DNA from: Delphinapterus leucas
Taxonomy: Eukaryota; Chordata; Mammalia; Artiodactyla; Monodontidae
DNA length: 64,000 nucleotides
Direction of reading: 5' to 3'
Assembly: GCF_002288925.2 (NCBI RefSeq)
Contig: NW_022098092.1
Location: 1,427,498-1,491,497 of the forward strand
Part shown: one piece after another, positions 35,976 to 47,600 of the stretch
How positions within the stretch are numbered: position 1 is the first letter of the stretch
Layout of the letters: each line of letters opens with the position of its first letter
The notes under the pieces: model-generated
What the model saw: only the letters and a program-made list of their open reading frames with translations
Databases searched by the model: none
Told to the model about the DNA's origin: nothing
Made by a program: the position numbers and the translations under genes

Positions 35976-36979
35976 CTGGGCTTAGGGGAGGGATATTTTA
36001 ATTATGGAGCTAGTTCTCAGACTCATAAATTGCATGTTTCGGAATGAATTCCATTACTGGTCTCTGACATACTGCCTATATTCACAAAATGTGTAGTGCA
36101 CAGTTCTGAACACTGTGTGGTTACTCTTGACTTTCTGTGACATAATTCTGGAAGATGCCAGGGCATTGAATTCTACTTCTGTTCTGCTGTCCTTAACATT
36201 CAGTGACTTGTCATCTCATCTTGCTGCCTCACCCAGTTAAGAATTCTCAGCCAGAGCATAGGACCTTTGAGGGATATGTCTGACAATTCTTGCCAGGAGT
36301 TTGTAAGTGAACTCTAAGTTATTAGTTCCTATACAATTACTTTTTCTTCCTAGATTAACCAGTGGGGATGCCTTGCATATTCACCTGCTAAAACTGAGAT
36401 TGGTTCTCTTGCCATCAGAGGTCAGAGCAGCAACAGGAAATAACTTCTATTTCAGTTCATTAGTAGAGGAGTGCACATTCTCAACCACATTACCCAGGAC
36501 CTTCCAGTGAAGAGCAGAGATGTGGTCTATCCTCAGTGCACAGGCAGACTCCAAAGATGAGAGGATGTTGAATGGCAGAAGCAACTGCCTGAGGGAGATG
36601 ACCAAACAAGGATGTTGAGAAAGCTAGCTTTGGCCCAAGTTGATTTGAAGGTGTAGTGGGAGATGGTATGAGGTGGCTGCCGACCAGGAAAGGATCCTGG
36701 GACAAGATAAACAGGGCACTACTCACACTTTCCTAACTTCTGACTTACCAAGTCCAAAAGTTTCTTTTCCTTTATTTTAAAACAAACATGAAGTGTGTGT
36801 TAGACTGAGGAGTTCAGAGATAGCTAGATGTAAGGCACAGCACAGGCCTTTAATGCATTGTTTCCTGCCTAGCTGCCGTTGCACACAAGCTCTTTGAGTT
36901 AGAAGAAGGCAGGATGGCAGGCTCACCATGTCTTGGTGTTGGATGGCACTGACATTGTGGCCAGCATCACATTAATATT

Positions 36980-37165
36980 GCTGTTATTTTTTGAGCAATT
37001 GCTATGGTTCAGGCAATGTGTGTACCTTCATTTATTCCTCACAGCAACCTTATGAGGTAGGTATTATCCTCCCCAATTTTCAGATGAGGAAACAAAGGTT
37101 CAGAGTAACAAAACCACTTTTTGTCCATGGAAGTGAGACCACAGTGCCCTGCCTCATCAGTCCTA
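36980..37165 (-). repeat. MIR SINE, antisense
   Basis: Antisense MIR text: ttgagcaattgctatggttc, tattcctcacagcaacctta, ttcagatgaggaaacaaagg and agtgagaccacag. Confidence 0.75.
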
Positions 37166-37614
37166 ATGAAAATGCTGTATTTTGACTCTAGTACTGATTA
37201 TTTTCCTGTTTTCCTTCTGAGAAATAATTTGGCCCATCAGCTTAACTCTCACTAGTTTTCTCTCAGTAAATGGCAGTTTATTGGAGGTAAAGTTCCATAA
37301 ACAGGGAATAGTATGTTTATCTCTCTGCCTGAAGATAAGAAAAGATAAAGGGCTGATTCTAGAAAGTGAATTATTTAACTTAAAATTGAGCAGTCTCCCT
37401 AGAACATGGATCAGTGGCAAATTGTTGGAGGAGGGTGTGGATCAGCAGGACTAGTACTGGTCAGCTTATTTATTAACTAATGTGGAGTCAGGGGGAAACA
37501 GCCATCTCCCCAGGCCCTCCCAGCTCTATCTTTGGTAAAAGCTGCTCATTTGTCTTATTCTCCCAATACCAGTGGTTTTGTGGGAGGGGCCTTAGTAAGA
37601 CAGTGAAGAGACAA

Positions 37615-37780
37615 AGTCAGTGAAAAGAGTATGACATCAACCTGAGTCTGAACCCGTGCTTCTGATACAAGTTAACCTCTGTGAGACCTAGTTTCTTTTT
37701 CTATAAAATGGGAAAAATCTTACAGGGTTCTAAGGAGTAAGATAACGTGGGTAAAAGCACAGTATCTGTCTCATAGAAGG
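37615..37780 (+). repeat. MIR SINE
   Basis: Sense MIR text: agagtatgacatcaacctga, ctctgtgagacctagtttct, tctataaaatgggaaaaat and agcacagtatctgtctcata. Confidence 0.7.
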
Positions 37781-38754
37781 TGAGTGAATGGCAGCATTCG
37801 TTACTCAATGTGATGCTAGTTTTGTATGTCATAAGTAGTGTTACAGTGAGAGGAGGAAAAGCCAGAGAGAGGTGAAGAGCAGATGTGAGAGGATACAGTT
37901 CGACTACCTTAGTTCCATCAAGCACCAGCCTTCCACAGCAAGCTCGGGTGTTTAGAGCTTGCCTAGGACCCCTGGGTTTTGGGGGTTTGTTTCTTGTTTT
38001 TGTTTTGCTTCTTCCGAAAGGTGGGAAGCAGCTGTTCTGATGGTGTTGTCAATTCATGAAGAGCTGGGAAGATCCAAGAATTTCACAAGCTATTGTGATA
38101 AATTGGGAAAGAGAAGGTAACTTCTGTGTTAGGCACTGTGGTTGTGTTATTTCATTTCATCCTTATAACAGCCCTCTAGCAGAGGCTGTGCCTTGCGCAT
38201 TTCCCCTGGGCACTCACTGTTCTATTACATACCCGCAGGGTCCTATTGCAAGAACCTGTAACTCTCTGCCTTAGCACTTCTCTAGGCTAGTGTGTGGCAC
38301 AGGCTGGGAGTGCCAGGGAGTGAGGGCCCCTGAGGCAGCCATCAGCCAGTAAAAGATGGAAGTTGGAGGATAAATTCTCCAGCTTCCTCACCTTAGGTGG
38401 ATGCATTCTATCTGTCTCCCAGAGTTCCCCTGTGGGATTGAGCCTCAGTGGCTCCCAGCAGCAACTTAATTATGTATGCTCTATTGGCTTCCTTCCCTTC
38501 CTATCTCACTTCCAACTCCCCTGTCAGTGCTTCCTGGATCAGGGCTGGGACTAGGGTGAGGGGCCCTCACTCTTGGGTTCATGTAAAGGCAGCGTTGACA
38601 CTTGTGTGAACCTAAGAGGGATTCTCTACATTTTATAGCTAGGCACTTCACATGCATTGCCCTAATCCTAATCCTGGCCTGATTGCTTCCCAATTAAACC
38701 TTTTGCACTCAAATTAGGTCTGCTTCTGGAGGAGCCCAACCTAAGGCATTAGTC

Positions 38755-38890
38755 TCCATGTTTTATACATGGAAAACTGAGGCTCAGAGAAGTGAAGGAA
38801 TTCACCTAGGTCATACAACTGGTAACTGAGATGGGATTCAAACCCACGTCTGTCTGACACCAGTGCTGATTCTGTCTACTATACCATACT
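38755..38890 (-). repeat. MIR SINE, antisense
   Basis: Antisense MIR text: ggaaaactgaggctcagaga, acctaggtcatacaactggt, gggattcaaacccacgtctg and accagtgctgattctg. Confidence 0.8.
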
Positions 38891-39194
38891 ACCTCCTACT
38901 TCCCACTTGAGTCACAAAACTCAATGGAAATTTTAAGTTTGGGTGGGCTCATTCTCACCTGTGAGGCAGAGAAGCTTTGGCCCTAAGTTGATTTAGAAGG
39001 TGGGAATTGGGGTGAGGGGAAGGCAGGTAAGTAAGTAGATGGTAGTACCAAGTGGGAAGATGGAAGAATGTATAAAACCCAGAGTGGAAAGGCTGCTGAA
39101 GCCGTATGTACCAGGAAGGCAGGAAGAGGTTACTTATTTCCTCTCAGTTTCAAAAGCCCTGGACTATTGAGGTTGTGGGAGGGCTCTTCAATTT

Positions 39195-39540
39195 AACAAA
39201 AATTAACTGATATCTATCCCACGTTAGATATAGAACTGGGCCCTGGAGCTCCAAAGGTAAATAAGAATCATTCTTTGGGAGCCCATAGTACAGTGGGGGG
39301 AGACAAACAGATTCTTTTAATAGACTGTAGTTTATGCAATGATACAAGATCAAGACACTATGGGATCAATAGACAGATTGCTACTCGGCTGGGATTAGGG
39401 CCAGGAGGAACTTGTCTAGGAAGGCTCCCAGCACTGGCGATGTCTGAGGTGTAATTTAAAGGATAAGGAAAAGTTAGGTGAAAAGGCTGGAGAGCGCAAA
39501 GGGAGAGTCATTCCAGACAGATGAACATAAACAAAAAACT
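39195..39540 (-). repeat. L2-like or related ancient repeat
   Basis: Shows a text order shared with 80-480 and 42420-42800: cccacgttagatatagaact, tcattccagacagatgaac. The class is not certain. Confidence 0.4.
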
Positions 39541-40526
39541 AACAGTAAGAAGCAGCTTGATGGGTATAGGAGAGCTGCAAGGCACATTGGAGTAAAAGGG
39601 CATGGAGGGAATAGCAGGAAGCTTATTGGTGCCTGGCCGTGGGGCACTGTGAGCTGTGAGAAGCAAGCCTGTGAGCACATCGGAGCAGGGAGGGCCTGGC
39701 TCTCATCCCAGCCATGGTACCTGGGCTACAGCCCACCTTTCCCCCAGCTGACTGCCTCTCCCCATTCCTTAGTTCCTCCTGGACAGCTGGAGATTGGCAC
39801 TAAGGGGCTATGAAGAGCCTTGTGAGGACTTGTCCTTCCCTTTTTTGGTCAATGGCCATCTGGTGTCTGAAGAGAACTGCTGATCCTTGCTGTGCCTCTG
39901 CTACAGTTACGGCTGTCATAGTTGTTCACAGATCTCAAGCCCAGACTGCCTCCTCCTTCCATAGGCCCTGACACAGACCTTCCCTGACACTCTGCCTAGG
40001 GTGTTGGGACCCCTGCTGCTGGGGAAATAGACATAGGTTTCTAGAAACACAGACAAAGAGCCCTGGCATTGCTTGTCAGGGGTGTATCCTCACCCTGGCT
40101 CAGGAGACTGCAAACTGACTGTCAGCATGAATCACATTCACATTCAGTTCTATATTCTCTCCCCACTAAGAAGTTGAGAGAGACTGGAGCCCCAGGCTAG
40201 GCAGGATGCTATGTTTTGAATGATGGCCAGTCTATCCTCCCCACCCCCATTCCCAATCTCAGAGCCTACATGCCTGATTGCTACACAGTGAACTGTGCAG
40301 AAGGGCTGATATGTGGCATGTTTCCAGGCCCAGTTATGCCAAAACTGATTCAACGGCCATCATCCCTGGTCTCCATCCTGGTGTCATGTGGAGGCAGAGT
40401 ACTGTTTATGGTTAACGGTAGGGTTACTGTTGATGAGGTAGCCTGGAGTTTTAAAGTATCTGCTCACCCATTTCCCTGGAATGAAAATTGGTACAGCGTG
40501 TCTAGTCTTCTGCCATGGCGAGTATC

Positions 40527-40888
40527 TTAGTCCATTTGGGCTGCAATTAAAAAGTACCACAGACTGAGTGGCTTATAAACAATAGAAATGTATTTCTCAC
40601 AGTTAAGGAGGCTGGATGTCTGAGGTCAGGGTGCCAGCCTGGCCAGATGGTCAGATGAAGGCCCTCTTCCACGTTGCAGACCGCCAACTTCTCGTATCCT
40701 CACATGGCAGAAGAGGCAAGGGAGCCGTCTGGGGCCTCTGATGAGGGTACTAATCCCATTCATTAGGGCTCCACCCTTATGACCTAATCACCTCCCAAAG
40801 AGCCCACTACTTAATACCGTCACCTTGGGCATTAGGTTTTCAACATAAGAATTAGGTGGGAAGGGAACAAAAGTATTTAGACCACAGC
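40527..40888 (-). mobile_element. MaLR LTR (MLT1/MST-like), antisense
   Basis: Begins tatcttagtccatttgggct and continues gtggcttataaacaatagaa, tcctcacatggcagaagagg, ctaatcacctcccaaag and caacataagaattagg. It is a solitary LTR about 0.7 kb upstream of the HK3 TATA box. Confidence 0.8.
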
Positions 40889-41461
40889 AGTGGGCACAGT
40901 GTTACCCCAACTTTCTGTACATTCAAGAAGACTAGTTCAGGGAAACCAGCTTGGTGGCCAACAGCCCCACTGCAGCTGAGATTCCTCTTCCCCTTCTAGT
41001 AGAGAAGCCCCATGGTGTGAACCTACTCTTCCTCCTTGGCCTGTAGACTAAAGGCTGAACACAGCCTGGCTGCTTCCTCTCCCACCATGTGTCCTCACCT
41101 ACATGTATCCTCTTGAGGTCCTTGGAGCTGTTCCCCAATTCCATGAAGGTGCCTTATGCTCCACAATTTTGTACATGTGAGGACATACTGCCACTCTTCC
41201 TTCAGGGCTCAGCTTCCTCAACTTCTGCCCACTCTGGGGCAGAGTTAGCCTCTTCCTCTTGTGCTTCCACATCGCCTCGTGTTCATTTAGTAAGTCGTTA
41301 CACATTTTGGAAAATTGTCCATTGGACTACATATTTCCCAGGCTATTCTAGCTCCTTTCCAGGGGTGAACCACTGCGGACTCTGAGTGTTTGTAAAATGG
41401 ATGGAGCTCCCAGCATTGCAGAGGGGATATCCCAGGCTCCTTGACCCACTTCAGGACTCCC

Positions 41462-41626
41462 AACTTCCTGTGGCGATCTTGCTTAAGTTTGCACCATGGC
41501 CCTGCCTAACCTGGCCTCCTCTTAGGGCAGACTCAGAGGGAAGTGCACCTTCCCGAATTAGCTGGTGTCTAGTGAGAGGGTGGGGCTTGGTGACATTATA
41601 AGTCAGATTACTCGTGAGTTTCACTT
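41462..41626 (+). promoter_or_regulatory. HK3: Candidate HK3 promoter
   Basis: A TATAA box lies at 41597-41601, about 25-30 bases before the probable start of the noncoding first exon. Upstream are ACTTCCTGTGG at about 41463-41473 (an ETS site next to a RUNX core), TTGCTTAAG near 41479 (C/EBP-like) and GAGGGAAGTG near 41535 (PU.1-like). TTTCACTTTTT, resembling an IRF element, lies between the TATA box and exon 1. The motifs are seen in the sequence. Myeloid expression of HK3 and its control by PU.1 and C/EBP are established in other mammals. Binding here is inferred. Confidence 0.55.
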
Positions 41627-41713
41627 TTTGAGTACAAAGCAGTTCAGTGGGACGTCTCATTGAGAGAGAAGAGCCGAGGTCTGAGGAGAGTGACCAACTG
41701 CTGCTTCTCCCAG
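41627..41713 (+). other. HK3: HK3 exon 1, noncoding (5' UTR)
   Basis: A short exon-like segment ends CCCAG before a strong GTAAGA donor at 41714. It lies downstream of a TATA box and about 2.8 kb before the ATG-bearing exon, as expected for HK3. The 5' boundary is estimated from the TATA spacing. Confidence 0.55.
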
Positions 41714-43789
41714 GTAAGATTCTCCTCTAATTCCTGCCTGCCTCAGCTCTAGCCCCTTCCTTACCCTCATCTCTCCTGCTTAGTCCATCCTGGATGAGTG
41801 GAGGCTGGAAAGGCTAAGCTGGTTGGTCCTCGATAGTGGTTCCTAACCTCGGCAGAGGTCCTGGGATACCTTTCAGAAGGAAGGCTCGTTCCATGTAGCT
41901 GATTCAGCTGAATTAAGCCAAGAGGCCCACAGTTATTCAAACATCCCCAGACCCTGGGCTGGGTTCTGGGGATCTAGTGATATGGGAGACATGTCCCTCC
42001 CCACAGGAACTCTCAGCTGGAAGAGACAGAAATGAATACATTTACTGGGAGTGTAAATACTGGGGTTACTTGGGGGAAGCTTCAGTCTCTGTTATGTAGA
42101 AGTGCTGAATAAATGTTGAATAGAAGAAGAAATTAATAAGAGTGAATGAGTGATTGAGCTAGCTGGGCCTCGAAAGGAGAGTGAAATCTCACCATGTGTG
42201 TAGCCCTAGGCCCCTCCCAAAGGTAATTGCCTCAGTTATCCCATTTTATCCTCAAAACAGACTTCTAACATATATGGAACATATGTTTGACAGATGTGAC
42301 AGAAACTGAGTGTAGGTATATGTGACTTTGGGGAGATTTTTTGGAAACTGATTTCTTGGTTCTCTGAATAAGAACTCCCCACCTCTCAATTTTTCAAAGC
42401 TGTACTAGCACCTATCTATTTCAAGCCCTGTGCTGGGCATTGAAGAAGCAGAGATGACTCAGACAGCAATTCCAGGGAAGGCTGTGAACGAAGGCTGGAC
42501 AGCAGGAGACAGGATGAAGCTCATAGTCAATGTGGCTGGAATATGAAGGGGAGTAGCAAGCGAGGAAGCTTGGGTTGAGGACAGTGTGAGGGGGTTGCAA
42601 AGTCACAAAACTTCTTTTTCTGCAGTAGAAGCCATCACAGTGTGACGGCTTACTTCACATTGTGGGGAATGACATGATAAAATCTATTTTTGCACAGTCA
42701 CTCTGGTAACATGTTTGGTGTGGGTAAGGTGGCGAGATGGCCACATGGGAGCACAAATATCAATTAGGAGGCTGTTGGAATAATCAGATGGGTGGAAGGT
42801 CTAGGACAGTGGCTGTGGGAACTGGGAGGTGGAGACACATGGGAGCTCTTTCCGCTCTCAGCTCTTTCAGCCTGAGAACTTATTGCGTAGAGGAAGTGAG
42901 GGTCAGGGATGTATAGTGGCAACATGAATGCCTCCAGCCAAGGTGAAGGACGGGAAGAATTTCGTGGGGAAAAGTGAAGGAGGAAATGAATGTGGCTTTG
43001 ACCGTTGAGTTTGAGGAGGCTTCTCTAGCATCCAGAGATGCTAACAGACCATTGGAATTTGGGATTTGGCTCAGGACAGGGGTAGATTTGGGAACCTTCA
43101 CACAGGTTTTAATCAAACCTTGGGGATGAGTGAGATAAAGAGGGAGTGTGGAGAAGAAGACTATGGCCAGAAACTTGGGAGCTAAGAGGAGAGGAGCGAA
43201 GGAGTTATTGACGCAGACTATGAGAGACTCAGGAAGGAGGCTCAGGGAAGACTGACTGTTGCAGCCAAGGGAGAAGAGAATTTCGCAGTGAAGAGAATTC
43301 TCATGGCTTTGCATGCCTGAGAGAGGGTGAAAGCATGGAGACTGAGGAAAAGGCTGGTATTGGGCAGTCAGGAGGTCATAGGTGGCCATGGGGAGGGCAA
43401 ATTCATGGACATGAGGGGAGTGGCAGGTGGGGAGGGGTTGCAGAGGTGGGAAGGTAGCTTTCCTGAAGTTTTGCTGTTAAAGGAGGAGAGGGAATAATTC
43501 AGTAGCCAGATGCCTTCTGCCCATCTTGGGCCCTCCATTGCATTTCCCTTTTCTTCCACCCCTGCAGGGCACCTGAATCATTGAAGGCTCCTTTGGAAAC
43601 TTCCTGGTCCCCATTTTATTTATATGTAGATGAAAATAAAGTAGGCCTTGAGATAGAGAGACCTGGTGTGGCTGCTTTGTGAGGAGCTGCATCCTCAGCT
43701 ATGAGCACAGGGCTCTTTCAGCTCAGCATCACCCCACCTTCCAAAACCCACCCTGACGTTTATGTTGCACATTACAGTTCCCAAAGCAT

Positions 43790-43935
43790 TTTCCCTGTTG
43801 TTACTCTTTTTAATTCTGATGACAGCCTTGTGAAGGTAGATATTATCTTCTGTTTTTTACAGATGAAGAAACTGAAATGCAAAGAAATCATAAATGATTT
43901 GCCCGAAGTCATGGCATTAGTGGAACCCCTTTCTG
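43790..43935 (-). repeat. MIR SINE, antisense
   Basis: Antisense MIR text: ttaattctgatgacagcctt, tacagatgaagaaactgaaa and atgatttgcccgaagtcatg. Confidence 0.7.
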
Positions 43936-44109
43936 AAGCACAGATCCACCCCTGTCCACTTCTCTCTTCAGCGTGAAATTTACATACCTTAACTTGGCAT
44001 GAAGGTGCCAAGCCAGCCTGCTTGCTTCTCCAGCAGGTCTTTGGCCCCTCCTTACCTCACAGCCTTTGCTCCAAACCTTTAGCACATCCCTGAACTCCCA
44101 AGTACAGCA

Positions 44110-44275
44110 GCAAGTCCATCTCTGTCACTGCCTGTGTCAGTCATACTGTGATTATTGGTAAAGCTGTGAGGTCCCTGAGGGTGTGGTCTAGGTCTGCTTT
44201 GTCTGTACCCTAGCATGTGGCACATTAGGCATTAGGGACTGGTAAATGTGAATGAATGACTGAATGAATGGCATT
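44110..44275 (+). repeat. L2-like 3' end
   Basis: Shows gctgtgaggtccctgagggt, gtctgtaccctagcatgtgg and gaatgaatgactgaatgaat, the L2 3'-end pattern. Confidence 0.65.
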
Positions 44276-44507
44276 GGGATTAGAAATCAGCCTTCCCAGT
44301 GCTCTTTTGTTGTACATGCTCTGGAAAATGAGGGCTTTCTGGTGGTTTACTAAAGGATTTTGATGGTCAGAGATTCTGAGCTCTGCCCACATCTTCCTTC
44401 CTGGTCCCCTTCAGAAGGAAGAAAGTTAAGGGTCTGTATCACAGCCTCCGAGGTTCATCACAACCTGTGGAGTACGTGGTTCACCCGGGAACCCTTTTCT
44501 CCCATAG

Positions 44508-44629
44508 GAGGTCACCCCCCACCGTGGAACCACATGGACTCCATTGGGTCTCTAGGGTTGCAGCAACGGGAAGGAGCCCCTAGCTGCCCCCAAGAAGGCT
44601 TGCCCTGCCCCTCAAACAGCTCTGAGCTG
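44508..44629 (+). CDS. HK3: HK3 exon 2 (start codon at 44534)
   Basis: The acceptor CCCATAG precedes 26 bases of 5' UTR and an ATG at 44534-44536 with G at +4. It encodes 32 residues, [10 protein letters not shown]...SNSSEL, and ends on a codon boundary before GTAAGT. The fit to the human N-terminus (MDSIGS...SSEL) fixes the start. Confidence 0.9.
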
Positions 44630-47600
44630 GTAAGTTCAGCGCTGGGTTCCTGTCTCGTGCCTATTCAAGGGTGTCAAGAGCAGGAGCAGCAGAAGATGCC
44701 ATGCGGCCACTGGCTCACACCCATGCAGCCCTTTCCTGTTTACTGAGCCTTTCATATCTGATCTAGTAGCTTTCTCCTTCAAGGCTCCACACCACTGCAA
44801 GGTGGGGATTATCTCCTCATTTTACAGGCGAGGAAGGGGGCTTAGAGAGGTGACGTACCTTGAGCTTAAGGCATGACAGGAGCTTGAGCTGAGGTGTTTC
44901 ATCTCCAGAGTCTAGAAAGGACCCTCCAGGGTTTTTCTTGTAGAAAGCTGTGTTCTTAAAGCCCTTCCTTTTCCCACTTCTCAAGTCATTCCTGCACATC
45001 TTTCACCCCTCAACACGACCACTGAAGTCAGGCACACAGAGAGAATTTCAGTGCTGAACTCAACTTGGAGGTTGTGCAGCAAGGTTATTGTGCCTCAGGT
45101 TAGCTCAGAGTGAATTTCTCTTTTTTCTGTCATCTTGACTAAGATTTAGAAGCCCTTGCCTACCACACCCTCTAGCAGGAAACACTCGGGTAAGTCAATT
45201 CACATCTCTTCGTCTCTGTTTCGTCAACACTGAAATGGAGGAAAATAAAGTCTAATCCTCCCACCCCTGGAGGATTAAGTGAGCTAATGGAGATACAGGA
45301 CCTGCACAGAGGAGGCATCCACGAAAGGGTTCTTGTATCTTTCCCTGCAGTTTCTTTAGCTTTCCAGCCCATTCTGAAACCTGCTTGATTTGGCTTGTTG
45401 CCCAAACGAGAGGGGCGTCACCCCTCACTGCATTTCATGCTCCCACTTTACCCTTGTCCAACGTCTGCCCCAGACCCTGTAAACATTTCTTCTGTGCACG
45501 ACCCCTAGCTGGGCCACAGAAGGGTGCAATGACTGTGCCGCGGTGCCTGCCCTCCCAGGGCTTGCTCTAGGGCCTGCCACCATCACCTCTTTCACTTTAC
45601 ACCACTCTCTTGAGACTCTGGCGCTGGTCCCACACCCACCCTGCTGGCTTTATTGCACACACCTGCAGTTTAAAGACAATTCTCTTCAGCTTTGGGGGAA
45701 TTTCACACGGATGCCAAATTTCCTGTGGCCTTGGGCCCCCACTCAGCACTGCAAGGCTTCAACCTCAGCTCCCCTTCCCATGATGATCTAAGAACCACGT
45801 GTAGTCGGAACCCAGTCCCATCTGAGTCCCTTCCTGGTGCCTTCTGCCAGGACTCTTTTTGTCACCGGAGGGGTCATGGAGTCAGGCTCCCCAGGCTAGT
45901 TTTACCTTGTGCTCTGAGGAAAGGGAACCCATGTCCTATAGGCCAGCCACTTTCTCACCCCTTCACATCTACTGTCTTCTCAGTCCTCAAAACATCGCTG
46001 AGAAGTGGGTGCTATTTTTGTTCCTGCTTGACAGAGGAGAAAACCTGCTCAGAGAGATGAGGTGGGCCCTGACTGATGGACACAGCAAGTTGGTCAAAGG
46101 ATCCAGCATTGAGGCCGCATTGAATCCACCCTCTCTCTAATGCTTTGCTCCTCACTCTCCTGGCTGAGGTCTCTCCCCACTCTTCTTGGGGGAGGTTGAG
46201 GGGAGACTCCAGTAGCTTCTCCTGTCTGCTGTGTGCCCACCAGCGTCAGCCAGGGAAGTCCTCCTGTGTTTCTTGAGGCTTCTGCCATCTCATAGTCACT
46301 CCTCTTGCACCTCTCACTGCAGCTGGGAGGAAAAGGAAGAAAAACATCGATCTACCCAAGCCATTGACTTCTCCATAACTCTGATGTTGTCATTAAGCAA
46401 TAATAAAACACCCCTCACATCTGAACAGCACTTTACACTTTCACATACATTATCCCCTTTCTTATGCCACCACAACCACTTAGTCAACAAATCCTGAGAG
46501 CCAGCCACTCCTTGTGGCCCTGAGATACAGCCATGAACAAGACATGGCTCCTGGGTGCTTCTGAGTATTGTTATTCTCTTGTTAAGTCTTACCATGTCAG
46601 AGAGAAGTTTAACTTGCCCAGGGCCACATAGACAGGAAGTGGCAGGGCAAGGACTCAGATTTAAGTTTTCTCATCCCATGTCCTGTGGGGGTTTCTTTGC
46701 TGCAAACTTCATCAGCTTTGGGTTCTTTTCAGGTGTTTTTATTAGTTTTTATAAGGCTTCACATTTATGTGGAAACATCTCTGCAGTCAGATCTGGGTTC
46801 AAGTCCCGCTCTGCCCCTTAATAGCTGCTTGGATTAGGCAGATGACTATACCTCTCTGAGCCTCAGTTTCCTCATTTGTGACTCAGGAGTAGCTCCTCCT
46901 AGCATGCATGGCTACTGGAAGCAGTAATGTGAATATGGAACTGAACATCTGGACTCCAGTTAGGATCATTTGCCTCCTTAGGGATCTGTTTCCCATTCTT
47001 TTCCTAAAGCAGGGGTGGGACTGAGTTGCCCCCATCTCCCTCAGTTGGCAGCCTCTCCTCCCTGGCTCTCCCTGCCTCCTTATCCAGGTGCCTGAGTGGT
47101 ACTTTATAGATATGGGCCCAGTGTGGGGTAGCGGGTCATAGGAATGGAATTCCTATGAGACAGGCAGTGGGGACCCGGGAAAGGCTAAGCCTGGGAGAAT
47201 GGAGTCGGGGGCTGGGACCCTCTGAAAAACCCAGGGAGGCTGCTGAGGCCTCTTTGAAGGACAGGCCAGAGGGTTGTCCCAGGGAGGTTTCCACACAGAA
47301 GTGAGATACTGGAGCTTTTCTTAAGCTCCCCCAACTCAAGCTTCTGCTGGAAAAGAACCTGCTGTCCCATCCTCTGCTTTCCCTGTCTGCCCGCCACTCC
47401 CTTCACTCTGATCTGCGCCTGGCCAGCCTTCCCCAAAATCCATCCCCTTGCTCTGAAGAAAAACCCTTTGTGCTCTTCCCCCATATCTTCAAATGGCTCA
47501 TTCCTTTCCTTCATTTAGGTCACCTCCATGGGGAGACCTTCCCTGACCAATATCCAAAAATACCTCTTCCTCTCCTGGTCACTCCTGAACTTCTATTTCT

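Larger units (their letters stand above)
35976..41459. other. Intergenic region between UIMC1 and HK3
   Basis: No gene was recognised. Repeats seen are MIRs at about 36980-37165, 37615-37780 and 38755-38890, an L2-like stretch at about 39195-39540, and an antisense MaLR LTR at 40527-40888. Nothing could be named in about 36000-36970, 37790-38740 and 39550-40500. ORFs of 60-110 codons here lack any recognisable domain. Confidence 0.7.
41714..44507 (+). other. HK3: HK3 intron 1
   Basis: GT-AG intron. It contains a purine-rich ancient repeat at about 42420-43560, an antisense MIR at about 43790-43935 and an L2-like 3' end at about 44110-44275. No further exon was identified. Confidence 0.6.
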
